This document shows positions 1 to 8,336 of a stretch of 64,000 nt of DNA, in pieces; the stretch's first letter is position 1; each line of letters starts with the position of its first letter. Below the pieces are notes generated by a model, which was given only the letters and a program-made list of their open reading frames with translations, was not told the DNA's origin and did no database searches. Source of the DNA: Sphingobacteriales bacterium. Its GTDB lineage: Bacteria > Bacteroidota > Bacteroidia > Chitinophagales > Chitinophagaceae. Position numbers and translations under genes: made by a program. Where the stretch lies: NCBI GenBank assembly GCA_016708305.1, contig JADJGB010000010.1, positions 62,001 to 126,000 on the forward strand. The letters run 5' to 3'.

Positions 1-1595
1 AATGGGCCGCCCCATGAAAAAGGATTGAAATTAGGCGTAAAAGTTCCATCGCTATTTTTGGGAGCCATCAGTAGATTAACCGGATGTAATAACTTTTTAT
101 AATTCATGGCTCTTTCTTTGTAAATATCAATCTCAGATGCCGGTTTGCCCAATTTTTTGCCAAGTACATAAATCGTGTAATCATCATAGGCATATTCTAA
201 AGTCCGGGCTACGTTTTCATTGATCTTTACGTCATTGGGCACGTATCCTAATTTATTGTAGTACTCCACTCCTTTTCTGCCTGTGGCATGGGGTCCGTCA
301 TTGTTGGCACCGTGAATTAAGGCCTGCCACAGTGTCTCGATATCATATCCTCTCAGGCCTTTCAAATAAGCTTCCGATACCACAGACGCTGAATTATTCC
401 CAATCATTATACCTCTGTAACCTGGTGAAGACCATTCGGGAAGCCATCCGCCTTCCTTATAATCGCTGATCAAACCTTTCTGCATCTCCACTGCAATTGA
501 AGGATACACTAAATTCAGGAATGGATACAACGCCCTGAACGTATCCCAGAAACCGGTACCGGCAAATTTATACCCTGCCTCTGTTTTTCCGGTATATGGA
601 CTATAATGTACGATTTGTCCCTTTTCATTTTTTTCATACATCCTCAAGGGGAAAAACACCATTCGGTAAAGGCATGAGTAAAAAGTTCTCAATTGTTCAT
701 CCGTACCCCCTGATACTTTTATTACTCCCAATGTTTTGTTCCATTCTGCCTCCCCCTCTTTTCGGATAGTTTCAAAATTTTTACCACCAATTTCCTGTTT
801 CAGGTTTAGTTCTGCCTGCTCAAAACTGATGAATGAAGAAGCGATTCGAGCATGTACCACATCTCCCCTTTTCAACCCTTTAAAACTGATTACCGCTCCG
901 GCATGATTGCTGTTCAGTTCCTTTGCATCACTGAATTTGCCATCATCCCAAGCTTTTGCATCATCTATCTTTTTATCAAAATAAATGACAAAATAATTCT
1001 TGAAATTTTCAGGCACGCTGCCACTGTTTCGGGTGGAGTACCCAATCACTTTGTTTTCTGAAGGGATGATTTTTATATACGAGCCTTTATCAATGGCATC
1101 AATCACAATATTCGCTTTATCTGTCTGAGGAAAAGTGAACCGGAACGAGGCAGCTCTTTGAGTGGGCGCCATTTCGGTCGTAACATCCCAATCTGCCAAA
1201 TATACTCGATAATAATGCGGTTGAGCAATCTCAGCCTTATGCGAATACCAACTGGCGCGTTCAGGCTCTTTAAAAACCGGTTTACCTACTGTAGGCATAA
1301 TGGTGAAATAACCGTAATCATTCATCCAGGGTGAAGGCTGATGTGTTTGTTTAAACCCAACAATCTTATCCGCCTGATATTGATACACCCAACCATCACC
1401 CATTTTATTGGTTTGTGGCGTCCAAAGGTTCATACCCCAGGGGCGACCGATGGCAGGATAAGTATTGCCGGTGGATAATTCATATTTCGATTGCGTACCC
1501 ATCAAAGGATTTACAAAATCAATTGGTGAAAACGACTGAGCATTACCTGCCAAACCGATCAATGTAATGAGGATAAATTGAAAAAAGCGATTCAT
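1..1595 (-). CDS. GH92 alpha-1,2-mannosidase (3' part beyond window)
   Basis: Secreted glycoside hydrolase family 92 exo-alpha-mannosidase, a calcium-dependent inverting enzyme that trims mannose from N-glycans or mannans. The reading frame opens at the ATG at 1593-1595 with a signal peptide (MNRFFQFILITLIGLAGNAQ). It continues without a stop to base 1, so about 531 residues of a family usually near 750 are visible. The N-terminal beta-sandwich region is followed by the helical-barrel motifs GTGFWDTFRALYPF and EGGWLPEWSSPGYRG, which are typical of GH92. The frame ends in SWGGP, before the C-terminal catalytic region. It lies 214 bp downstream of, and in the same direction as, a GH125 alpha-mannosidase, so the two probably act on the same mannose-rich glycan. 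The family call is secure; the exact linkage is inferred. Confidence 0.93.
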   Translation of the reverse strand, partial: MNRFFQFILITLIGLAGNAQSFSPIDFVNPLMGTQSKYELSTGNTYPAIGRPWGMNLWTPQTNKMGDGWVYQYQADKIVGFKQTHQPSPWMNDYGYFTIMPTVGKPVFKEPERASWYSHKAEIAQPHYYRVYLADWDVTTEMAPTQRAASFRFTFPQTDKANIVIDAIDKGSYIKIIPSENKVIGYSTRNSGSVPENFKNYFVIYFDKKIDDAKAWDDGKFSDAKELNSNHAGAVISFKGLKRGDVVHARIASSFISFEQAELNLKQEIGGKNFETIRKEGEAEWNKTLGVIKVSGGTDEQLRTFYSCLYRMVFFPLRMYEKNEKGQIVHYSPYTGKTEAGYKFAGTGFWDTFRALYPFLNLVYPSIAVEMQKGLISDYKEGGWLPEWSSPGYRGIMIGNNSASVVSEAYLKGLRGYDIETLWQALIHGANNDGPHATGRKGVEYYNKLGYVPNDVKINENVARTLEYAYDDYTIYVLGKKLGKPASEIDIYKERAMNYKKLLHPVNLLMAPKNSDGTFTPNFNPFSWGGP

Positions 1596-1761
1596 AAGAT
1601 TTAATTACAGAATTTATATGTTCAAATTGCCTTATCTCAAAAGCTATTTAAAAGAATTTTTAAAAAAAACATTCAGACATTCTAAAGACTATCACTCAAT
1701 TTCTCTCTTCAAAAAAATGCATATTCATTCATAGAGGTTATTCACCAAAACAACTCCCCTC

Positions 1762-1813
1762 CAAAATCTAATATCCAAAATCTAACGTCTTATATCTAAC
1801 GTCTAAAATCTAT
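1762..1813. repeat. imperfect short tandem repeat (ATCTAACGTCTAAA-like)
   Basis: The short space between the two mannosidase genes ends in a degenerate repeat with units such as AATCTAATATCC, AATCTAACGTCT, ATATCTAACGTCT and AAAATCTA. It runs into the GH125 stop codon at 1810-1812. It resembles a slippage-prone low-complexity tract; no function is evident. Confidence 0.5.
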
Positions 1814-3231
1814 TTCAACAAATGCGGCCTTTCATTAAATGTTTTCCACAGCAGCTCTCCAAACAAAGTATTAGACCAGGCAAACCACTTGCGGGTAAAC
1901 TTGGTTGGATCATCTTTATGGAATGATTCATGCATAAAACCTGTTCCGCCATGCGTTTTTTGCAAAGTATCAATACACCATTTTATTTCAGCATCATTGG
2001 ATGAGGTAAACGCTTTCAGGCTAAGGCTCATTGGCCAAATCATATCTAAACCAATATGTGGGCCGCCAATACCTTCGGCATATTTTCCTTTAAAGAAGAA
2101 TGGATTATCCAAAGACCAGATGTATTTTCTTGTATTTTGATAAGTGGGGTCGCCAGCCTTTACAGCGCCCAGATAAGGCAGACTTAACAAACTGGGTACA
2201 TTGGCATCATCCATCAGATTGTAACTATCATATCCATTCACTTCAAAAGCATAAATTTTTCCGTATTTGGGATGATTAAAAGTTGAATATTTTTTCAATG
2301 CAGCATCTACCTCAGCAGCCAACGCTGCAAGTTCAGAAGCTAATTTATTATCTTTACTGATAACCCTCACCATTTCCGAAGCCTGCCTTAAACTTACCAA
2401 TGCAAAGAAGTTGGAGGGTATGAGGTAAGCATAAATGGTTGCGTCATCGCTGGGTCGGAACATGGAGCATATCAAACCATTTGGCCTTACCGGGTAACCA
2501 TATCCGCCCATCGGAATACCATCAGTAGCCCATGATGTTTTGCGTTCAAATTTATAAGGGCCTAATCCGTTTTTACGTTGTTGTTCTTTGAATGTTTTCA
2601 GCGTCTGTTCAATTCCCTCTTTCCATTTGTTGTCAAAGGGCGCTGTATCTCCTGTTACTTTCCAGAATTTATATGCCAGCCTGATTGGATAGCAAAGCGA
2701 GTCTATCTCCCACTTTCTTTCGTGAATACCCGGTTTCATATCGGTATCATCCGTTTCTTTCCACTCGCTTACTTTATTATCGTCATTATAAAAGGCATTT
2801 GCATAAGGGTCCTTTATAATAAAATGCGTTTGTTTGCGAATTACGCCTTCGAGTAATTTATGCAAGGCATTATCCTCTTTACTGAATTGCAGATAAGGAT
2901 ACACCTGTGCCGAACTATCGCGAAGCCACATGGCATCAATATCACCGGTGATGACATAAGTATCGGGCTTGCCGCCAATTTCTTCGTAAAAAACAGTGGT
3001 GTCGAGTGTGTTAGGAAAACAGTTGTTGAACAACCAGCCCAACTCCTTGTTCTTCACTTTCGACTGAAAGGTTTTGATTGCTCTTTCAATCACCTCACTT
3101 TTAAAATTACGATTCGCTTCGGCTACCCGCACCACAGGAAAATCCTGAGCTTTGGAACCGAATGATACTTTACCGGCCATCAAGCCGGCGCTTAAAATTC
3201 CTGTTTGCTGCAAAAATTCTTTTCTTTTCAT
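1810..3231 (-). CDS. GH125 exo-alpha-1,6-mannosidase
   Basis: Metal-independent alpha-mannosidase of GH125 (formerly DUF1237), 473 residues, the usual family length. Known members remove non-reducing alpha-1,6-linked mannose with inversion. Visible hallmarks are TGDIDAMWLRDSSAQ at about residues 95-109 in the sugar-binding site, and the C-terminal GFMHESFHKDD and RKWFAWSNTLFGELLW. The Glu in HESF matches the catalytic base of the family. The N-terminus MKRKEFLQQTGILSAGLMAG is a Tat/Sec-like export signal common in Bacteroidota, here without a twin Arg. It is co-directional with the GH92 gene downstream, suggesting a two-gene unit for mannose-glycan breakdown. No SusC/SusD pair is visible within the window. 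Confidence 0.93.
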   Translation of the reverse strand: MKRKEFLQQTGILSAGLMAGKVSFGSKAQDFPVVRVAEANRNFKSEVIERAIKTFQSKVKNKELGWLFNNCFPNTLDTTVFYEEIGGKPDTYVITGDIDAMWLRDSSAQVYPYLQFSKEDNALHKLLEGVIRKQTHFIIKDPYANAFYNDDNKVSEWKETDDTDMKPGIHERKWEIDSLCYPIRLAYKFWKVTGDTAPFDNKWKEGIEQTLKTFKEQQRKNGLGPYKFERKTSWATDGIPMGGYGYPVRPNGLICSMFRPSDDATIYAYLIPSNFFALVSLRQASEMVRVISKDNKLASELAALAAEVDAALKKYSTFNHPKYGKIYAFEVNGYDSYNLMDDANVPSLLSLPYLGAVKAGDPTYQNTRKYIWSLDNPFFFKGKYAEGIGGPHIGLDMIWPMSLSLKAFTSSNDAEIKWCIDTLQKTHGGTGFMHESFHKDDPTKFTRKWFAWSNTLFGELLWKTFNERPHLLK

Positions 3232-3524
3232 ATTTTAAGTAATTTCTATTTTGGTAATATTATCTCATAATTATTCAAACAAATCTGCTTTGAGCATAAA
3301 ACATGCAATTTAAACTAAATAATTCAGTCTTTTATTTTTTGAGCTCCTTTTAAATTGAATTTAAACTTATTAGGAAAACTTTGTTAAATGGAGTTGGATT
3401 TTTCCGCCGCATACTACCTCTCATTATGCCTGTTTGAGCCATTATTTTTCATTCTTGCGATAAAAAAATCAAGTTTATTTAATAATACTGTAATTTAGTC
3501 GCTCCAAATAGCAATATATAATAT

Positions 3525-4484
3525 ATGCCACAGGATCAAAACAGACAGTTTTTAGATTTCGAACAACCAATAAAGGATTTATTGGAAGAAATCGAATTGA
3601 CAAAAGAGCGACAGGAGAAAACAAAAATAGACCTGAGCGAACAGATTGTTCAATTGCGAAACAAAGTAGAAGAAACAAGAAAAACCATTACCCAAAACCT
3701 CACTGATTGGCAGCGGGTACAGTTGAGCCGCCATCCGGACAGGCCATACACTCATAAATACATAGAAAAAATGACTGAAAACTATGTGGAACTGTATGGC
3801 GACAGAAATGTGAAGGATGATAAAGCAATGGTAGGCGGATTTGCATCTCTTGGTGGTCAGACAGTGATGATACTGGGTCAGCAAAAAGGATCAAACACCA
3901 AAACCAGGCAAATGCGCAATTTTGGGATGGCCAATCCCGAAGGCTACAGAAAAGCCCTGCGGCTGATGAAGTTAGCCGAAAAGTTCAACAAACCCATCAT
4001 CACACTGATAGACACTCCGGGAGCCTACCCAGGCCTCGAAGCCGAAGAGCGCGGACAAGGTGAAGCTATTGCACGGAATATTTACGAAATGATCAGGCTA
4101 AAGGTACCTGTCATCTGCATAATCATTGGTGAAGGCGCCAGTGGTGGCGCATTAGGCATTGGGGTTGGCGATAAGGTTTTTATGATGGAAAATACCTGGT
4201 ACACGGTTATTTCTCCCGAAAACTGCTCCACCATACTTTGGCGAAGCTGGGACTATAAAACGATAGCGGCAGAGCAATTAAAATTAACAGCAAAAAAAAT
4301 GTACGAATTTGGTCTGATTGACGGCATCATTCCCGAGCCGGATGGAGGCGCTCAGTGGGATTATACCCTCACAGCCGAAAATTGTAAGAAGCAGATTCTG
4401 AAAGCCATTGCCGAACTAAAAGATATAAATCCGCAGGAAAGGATTGACAACCGAATTGAAAAGTTTGGCAAAATGGGATTTTGA
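3525..4484 (+). CDS. accA: acetyl-CoA carboxylase carboxyltransferase subunit alpha
   Basis: Alpha subunit of the carboxyltransferase that moves the carboxyl group from biotin on AccB to acetyl-CoA, giving malonyl-CoA for fatty acid synthesis in the cytoplasm. The 319 residues match the family. An N-terminal coiled helix (residues 10-60) precedes the crotonase-like fold, with DTPGAYPGLEAEERGQGEA at about 163-181 and the oxyanion-hole segment GEGASGGALGIG at about 202-213. The ATG at 3525 follows an A/T-rich leader. It stands alone between the minus-strand mannosidases and dapA, so it is probably transcribed on its own. Confidence 0.97.
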   Translation: MPQDQNRQFLDFEQPIKDLLEEIELTKERQEKTKIDLSEQIVQLRNKVEETRKTITQNLTDWQRVQLSRHPDRPYTHKYIEKMTENYVELYGDRNVKDDKAMVGGFASLGGQTVMILGQQKGSNTKTRQMRNFGMANPEGYRKALRLMKLAEKFNKPIITLIDTPGAYPGLEAEERGQGEAIARNIYEMIRLKVPVICIIIGEGASGGALGIGVGDKVFMMENTWYTVISPENCSTILWRSWDYKTIAAEQLKLTAKKMYEFGLIDGIIPEPDGGAQWDYTLTAENCKKQILKAIAELKDINPQERIDNRIEKFGKMGF

Positions 4485-4571
4485 GAAGAAATATAACCAA
4501 TTGGTTATTAAATAATTAATAAAATTATATCGAATTTATATTTAATTATAATTATGAAGTTCATTTTATTA

Positions 4572-4600
4572 ATTGTCTTTAAAACAACTAATTAACTTTA
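4572..4600 (+). promoter_or_regulatory. candidate dapA promoter (Bacteroidota type)
   Basis: ATTG at 4572-4575 and TAACTTTA at 4593-4600 approximate the -33 TTTG and -7 TAnnTTTG elements, 17 bp apart and 14 bp before the dapA ATG. The final G of the -7 element is missing, so this is a moderate match. Confidence 0.4.
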
Positions 4601-4614
4601 CAACTTATACATAT

Positions 4615-5502
4615 ATGACATTACAGGAAAAATTTACAGGTACGGGGATTGCTATAATAACTCCCTTTTTAGATGATAATAGAACGGTTGACTGGGATAC
4701 GTTTGAAAAATTGATTGAATTTTGGATTGAAAATAAAGTGGAATATCTGCTGCCTTGCGGCACCACCGGCGAAAGCGCCACTTTTACAAGAGAAGAAGAA
4801 CAGGTGATTTTTACTTTTGTACAACAAAAAGTAAATGGCCGCGTGCCATTGGTAGCGGGTGTTGGTGGCAATGATACCTACGAGGTGGTAAATGCTTTTA
4901 AAAATCTTGACTTCACCGGTTTTGATGCAATTCTTTCAGTATCACCTTATTATAACAAACCTCGTCAGGAAGGTATTTATCAGCATTATAAAACCATTGA
5001 TGCTGCGGCCCCCCTGCCCATCATCATGTATAATGTTCCGGGACGCACCGGTATGGGTGTTTCTGCCGAAACGACTTTGCGTATAGCACGAGATTGTAAA
5101 AACATTTTTGCCTCCAAAGAGGCCTCAGGAAGTTTTGATCAGATTAATCAAATCATAAAAAACAAACCAGAAGACTTTATGGTAATCAGTGGTGATGACG
5201 GCATCACACTTCCTATGATTGCTTGTGGCGCAAAGGGCGTTATTTCGGTTGTAGCCAATGCCTATCCCAAGGAGTTTTCGAATATGGTGAGGCTTTGTCT
5301 GGCCGGAAATTTTTCAGAAGCATTACCTATCCATCTTAAATATGTTGATGTTATCAATTCCATGTTTGTCGAAGGCAGCCCTTCAGGCGTAAAACAATAT
5401 ATGGTAGAAATGGGGCTGATTAAAAACAATATGCGGCTGCCTGTGGTGCCCGTAAGTGCTGCACATGCCGAGAAAATCAAAGGATTAATGAAGAATTTGT
5501 AA
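4615..5502 (+). CDS. dapA: 4-hydroxy-tetrahydrodipicolinate synthase
   Basis: Condenses pyruvate with aspartate semialdehyde in the lysine/diaminopimelate pathway. The TIM-barrel protein of 295 residues has the substrate loop PCGTTGES (about 48-54), the catalytic Tyr in MYNVPGRTG (Tyr139) and the Schiff-base Lys in FASKEASG (Lys168). The ATG at 4615 was chosen over an upstream TTG at 4573. It gives the normal DapA N-terminus, and the upstream TTG overlaps the apparent promoter. All residues expected for an active enzyme are present. Confidence 0.96.
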   Translation: MTLQEKFTGTGIAIITPFLDDNRTVDWDTFEKLIEFWIENKVEYLLPCGTTGESATFTREEEQVIFTFVQQKVNGRVPLVAGVGGNDTYEVVNAFKNLDFTGFDAILSVSPYYNKPRQEGIYQHYKTIDAAAPLPIIMYNVPGRTGMGVSAETTLRIARDCKNIFASKEASGSFDQINQIIKNKPEDFMVISGDDGITLPMIACGAKGVISVVANAYPKEFSNMVRLCLAGNFSEALPIHLKYVDVINSMFVEGSPSGVKQYMVEMGLIKNNMRLPVVPVSAAHAEKIKGLMKNL

Positions 5503-5529
5503 AAAATCTTTCGTTTTGGTCGATTTTTT
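5501..5529 (+). terminator. possible weak terminator after dapA
   Basis: AAAAAATC (5501-5508) and GATTTTTT (5522-5529) are complementary and the right arm is a T-run. The stem is AT-rich and overlaps the dapA stop codon, so only a weak terminator is suggested. Confidence 0.35.
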
Positions 5530-5610
5530 ATTTGATATTCTGGTAGTAAAGATTGAATATCTAATATTATTATCCAATTAGGATTATTAAATTACTGAAA
5601 GTCATCATTT

Positions 5611-5676
5611 CGCCTCACCCGGCCATCTCACGGAGGGAGTAAGACCTTTCACTAGCAAAGGTTTGAAAGGATTTAA
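5611..5676 (+). repeat. degenerate REP-like element, copy A
   Basis: Starts CGCCTCACCC and continues with GGAGGGAGTAAGACC, TTTCACTAGCAAAGG, TTTGAAAGGATTTAA. A second degenerate copy in the same orientation lies at 53934-54005. CCTTTC and GAAAGG form short inverted arms. The pattern resembles the widespread CCTCACCCC...GGGAGT dispersed repeats found outside genes. Confidence 0.6.
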
Positions 5677-5745
5677 AAAATATGAATCGGAGAGTAATGA
5701 ATATTTTCTATAATATTGAGTCTTTTTGCAGATTTTCTCTAACTA

Positions 5746-5779
5746 TTTTGCAGAATTTCTGTTATTAATATTAACTTTA
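5746..5779 (+). promoter_or_regulatory. candidate leuCD operon promoter
   Basis: TTTTG at 5746-5750 and TAACTTTA at 5772-5779, separated by 21 bp, fit the Bacteroidota -33/-7 layout. The predicted transcription start is near 5786, giving a leader of about 65 nt that begins with a hairpin. Confidence 0.45.
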
Positions 5780-5788
5780 CCGTTTTAG

Positions 5789-5815
5789 ATCCGCTGCCAT
5801 TTGCATGGGGCGGAT
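5789..5815 (+). promoter_or_regulatory. hairpin at 5' end of leuC leader
   Basis: ATCCGC-TG-CCAT-TTGC-ATGG-G-GCGGAT: a 6-bp plus 4-bp stem with a small internal bulge and a TTGC loop. It lies directly after the predicted transcription start of the leuCD operon. It has no U-tract, so a 5'-stabilising or regulatory stem is likelier than a terminator. Confidence 0.5.
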
Positions 5816-5851
5816 TCAATTTTCAAAAAACAAAGCAATTAAAAATATAAG

Positions 5852-7255
5852 ATGAGTAAGCCAACAACCTTGTTCGATAAAGTTTGGGACAGCCATGTAG
5901 TTCGCCATATTGATGATGGTCCTGATGTTTTTTTTATCGATCGTCATTTTATTCATGAAGTTACCAGCCCGGTGGCATTTCTGGGGTTAGAAAAGAGGGG
6001 AATTCCGGTTTTGTATCCCCAAAAAACTTTTGCCACAGCCGATCATAATACGCCTACTATTAATCAACATTTACCGGTTGAGGATCCCCTTTCAGCCAAT
6101 CAATTAAGCGCATTAAGTCAGAATGCCGAAAAATGGGGAATTTCTATTTGGGCATTGGGACATCCTAAAAACGGAATTGTACACGTAGTAGGCCCCGAAA
6201 ACGGTATTACCCAACCGGGTATGACGATTGTGTGTGGCGACTCTCACACCAGTACGCACGGTGCCTTTGGTTGTATTGCCTTTGGTATTGGTACATCTGA
6301 GGTAGAAATGGTGCTTTCTTCGCAATGTATAATGCAGCCAAAGCCCAAAAAGATGCGGATTGCCATCAACGGAAAATTAGGTGAAGGCGTATTGCCAAAA
6401 GATGTGGCGCTATATATGATTTCTCAGATTTCGGCCAGTGGTGCCACCGGGTATTTTGTGGAATATGCCGGTGAGGTTTTTGAGAATATGAGCATGGAAG
6501 GCCGGATGACAGTATGCAATATGAGTATTGAAATGGGCGCACGCGGCGGTATGATTGCGCCAGACCAAACCACTTACGACTACATCAAAGGAAGGGATAA
6601 AGCCCCAAAAGATGAAGATTGGAATAAAAAATCGTCTTACTGGAAAACTTTAAAAACAGACGAAGGCGCTTCCTTTGACTATGAGCTTGTTTTTGATGCG
6701 TCTGATATAGAACCTCAAATCACTTACGGCACCAATCCAGGGCTGGGTACCGGAATTACCAACAACATTCCGGCAGCAGGTGAAGTAAAGGATGGAGAGG
6801 TTTCTTATAAAAAATCATTGGATTATATGCACTTTGCCGAGGGTGAGCAACTTTTGGGCAAAAAGGTGGATTATGTGTTTCTGGGAAGCTGTACCAACGG
6901 ACGTATTGAAGATTTCAGGGCATTTGCAAAAATTGTAAAGGGAAGAAAAAAAGCAGATAATATTATAGCATGGTTGGTTCCAGGCTCGCATATTGTGGAA
7001 AAACAAATTAAGGAAGAAGGAATACTGGATATCCTTACCGAAGCAGGCTTCGAACTCCGACAGCCCGGCTGTAGCGCCTGCCTGGCCATGAATGAAGACA
7101 AAATACCTGCTGGTAAACTGGCAGTGAGCACCAGCAACAGAAACTTTGAAGGTCGCCAGGGGCCGGGTTCACGCACCATGCTGGCCAGTCCTTATGTGGC
7201 AGCCGCAGTAGCGGTAACAGGGGTAGTTACGGATCCAAGGGAGATGCTTAAATAG
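5852..7255 (+). CDS. leuC: 3-isopropylmalate dehydratase large subunit
   Basis: Catalytic [4Fe-4S] subunit of isopropylmalate isomerase, which converts 2- to 3-isopropylmalate in leucine synthesis. It can also act on citramalate in the pyruvate route to isoleucine. The 467 residues match the family. The cluster cysteines are visible: Cys347 in GSCTNGRIEDF, then Cys407 and Cys410 in GCSACLAMNEDK. CGDSHTSTHGAFG near residue 130 is the aconitase-superfamily substrate motif. The gene is intact. leuD would normally follow within a few bases, but here a 450-bp element separates them. Confidence 0.97.
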   Translation: MSKPTTLFDKVWDSHVVRHIDDGPDVFFIDRHFIHEVTSPVAFLGLEKRGIPVLYPQKTFATADHNTPTINQHLPVEDPLSANQLSALSQNAEKWGISIWALGHPKNGIVHVVGPENGITQPGMTIVCGDSHTSTHGAFGCIAFGIGTSEVEMVLSSQCIMQPKPKKMRIAINGKLGEGVLPKDVALYMISQISASGATGYFVEYAGEVFENMSMEGRMTVCNMSIEMGARGGMIAPDQTTYDYIKGRDKAPKDEDWNKKSSYWKTLKTDEGASFDYELVFDASDIEPQITYGTNPGLGTGITNNIPAAGEVKDGEVSYKKSLDYMHFAEGEQLLGKKVDYVFLGSCTNGRIEDFRAFAKIVKGRKKADNIIAWLVPGSHIVEKQIKEEGILDILTEAGFELRQPGCSACLAMNEDKIPAGKLAVSTSNRNFEGRQGPGSRTMLASPYVAAAVAVTGVVTDPREMLK

Positions 7256-7261
7256 GCCTAC

Positions 7262-7280
7262 GGCTGCAGCCTTTGGCTAC
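7262..7280. repeat. left inverted repeat of IVS-like element
   Basis: GGCTGCAGC-CTTT-GGCTAC begins 6 bp after the leuC stop. The reverse complement of 7683-7701 reads GGCTGCAGC-AATC-GGCTAC, so 15 of 19 positions match, with the four mismatches all in the central block. Weaker matching continues inward for about six bases. Confidence 0.75.
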
Positions 7281-7314
7281 GGCATAAGCAGCAATGATAT
7301 TTATGATTTGACTG

Positions 7315-7679
7315 ATGAGAGATTTTAGGAAATATGAAGTCTGGCAGATTAGCCATAAAGTGACCTTGTATGTTTATTCAATTACCAAAGGATTTCCAGA
7401 TGTGGAAAAATATGCTTTGGTTCAACAAATTAGGAGAGAGCTTCATATTCAATCTCCACAAATTTTGCAGAAGGCTGCGCAAAAATAAGTGAGAAGGATT
7501 TTGCAAGATTTATTGATATAGCGTTGGGGTCTGCTACTGAACTTGATTATCTTTTAGAGTTAAGCAAAGATTTAAAATATATAACAAATGATACCTTTTT
7601 TGAATTGCAAGAAAAAGTAATTTCTATAAAAAACTGTTACTCATTACAACAAAAAATAGTTAATAACTTAAAAAAATAA
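7315..7679 (+). pseudogene. four-helix-bundle protein (S23/IVP family), frameshifted
   Basis: The frame from the ATG at 7315 reads MRDFRKYEVWQISHKV...FPDVEKYALVQQIRR, then breaks. The downstream frame continues ASYSISTNFAEGCAKISEKD, then ARFIDIALGSATELDYLLEL, and ends at the TAA at 7677-7679. These are the family hallmarks: VWQ near the start, QIRRA.S, AEG, and the IA.GS..EL helix. Restoring the frame by removing one GA from the GAGAGA run near 7436 gives an alignment of family length, about 120 residues. A +2 repeat expansion differs from the single-base homopolymer losses seen elsewhere, so real inactivation is plausible. Family function is unknown; members can form pentameric barrels and bind nucleic acid. 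Confidence 0.8.
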
Positions 7680-7682
7680 GCT

Positions 7683-7701
7683 GTAGCCGATTGCTGCAGC
7701 C
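7683..7701. repeat. right inverted repeat of IVS-like element
   Basis: GTAGCC-GATT-GCTGCAGCC, complementary to 7262-7280 except in the central four bases. It ends 16 bp before the leuD start. Confidence 0.75.
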
Positions 7702-7717
7702 AAAAAGCATATAAAAA

Positions 7718-8314
7718 ATGGCATACGACAAATTTACAGTTTTAACCTCCACAGCGGTTCCTCTTCCGATTGAAAATGTGGATACCGATCAGATTATTCC
7801 CGCCCGATTCCTAAAGGCCACAAAACGTGAGGGTTTTGGAGACAACCTTTTTCGCGACTGGCGATATAATAGTGACGATTCGCCCAAACAGGATTTTGTA
7901 CTGAACAATCCGATTTACAGTGGTAAAATACTTGTAGGCGGTAAAAACTTTGGCAGTGGAAGCAGCCGCGAACATGCCGCTTGGGCAATTTACGATTACG
8001 GCTTCCGTTGTGTAATCAGTAGTTTCTTTGCCGATATTTTCAGAGGGAACGCGCTTAACATTGGTATTCTGCCGGTAAAAGTAAGCGATGAATTTCTGGA
8101 TAAGATATTCAAAGCTATTGAAGCCGATCCCAAAACCGAGTTGGAGGTCAATCTACCTGAACAAACCGTCACCATTTTGGCTAACGGCGACAAAGAATTA
8201 TTTATCATTAATGGCTACAAGCGGCATAATATGATGAACGGTTTTGACGATATAGACTACTTGCAGGACATCAAAGCCGATATTGAGGCTTTTGCAGAAA
8301 AAAGTGTTTATTAA
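7718..8314 (+). CDS. leuD: 3-isopropylmalate dehydratase small subunit
   Basis: Swivel subunit that completes the LeuCD isomerase active site. The 198 residues match the family. NVDTDQIIPARFL (about residues 19-31) and NFGSGSSREHAAWAI (about 77-91) are the standard substrate-contact motifs, and ADIFRGNALNIGILP follows. The ATG at 7718 comes just after the right inverted repeat of the inserted element. Its translation may therefore depend on read-through or processing of that RNA. Confidence 0.97.
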   Translation: MAYDKFTVLTSTAVPLPIENVDTDQIIPARFLKATKREGFGDNLFRDWRYNSDDSPKQDFVLNNPIYSGKILVGGKNFGSGSSREHAAWAIYDYGFRCVISSFFADIFRGNALNIGILPVKVSDEFLDKIFKAIEADPKTELEVNLPEQTVTILANGDKELFIINGYKRHNMMNGFDDIDYLQDIKADIEAFAEKSVY

Positions 8315-8336
8315 TTTTTATATAAGATAAAGAGAA

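Larger units (their letters stand above)
5503..5851. other. intergenic region dapA-leuC
   Basis: 349 bp without a gene. It holds a degenerate REP-like element (5611-5676), a promoter (5746-5779) and a hairpin at the predicted mRNA start (5789-5815). Nothing else is recognisable. Confidence 0.6.
7262..7701 (+). mobile_element. IVS-like element carrying a four-helix-bundle gene
   Basis: A 440-bp segment exactly fills the space between leuC and leuD. It is bounded by 19-bp imperfect inverted repeats and contains one gene of the 23S rRNA intervening-sequence protein family (S23/IVP). The layout is that of intervening sequences in spirochaete and Coxiella 23S rRNA: complementary ends enclosing an S23 ORF. 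Here the host is a protein operon, not an rRNA. Removing it would leave leuC and leuD about 22 bp apart. That it moved in as a unit is inferred from this geometry; no transposase is encoded. Confidence 0.6.

Noticed and set aside
5781..5851. Leucine leader-peptide attenuator upstream of leuC
   Set aside because: The leader after the predicted start contains no short ORF with Leu codons and no terminator/antiterminator pair, only one hairpin.
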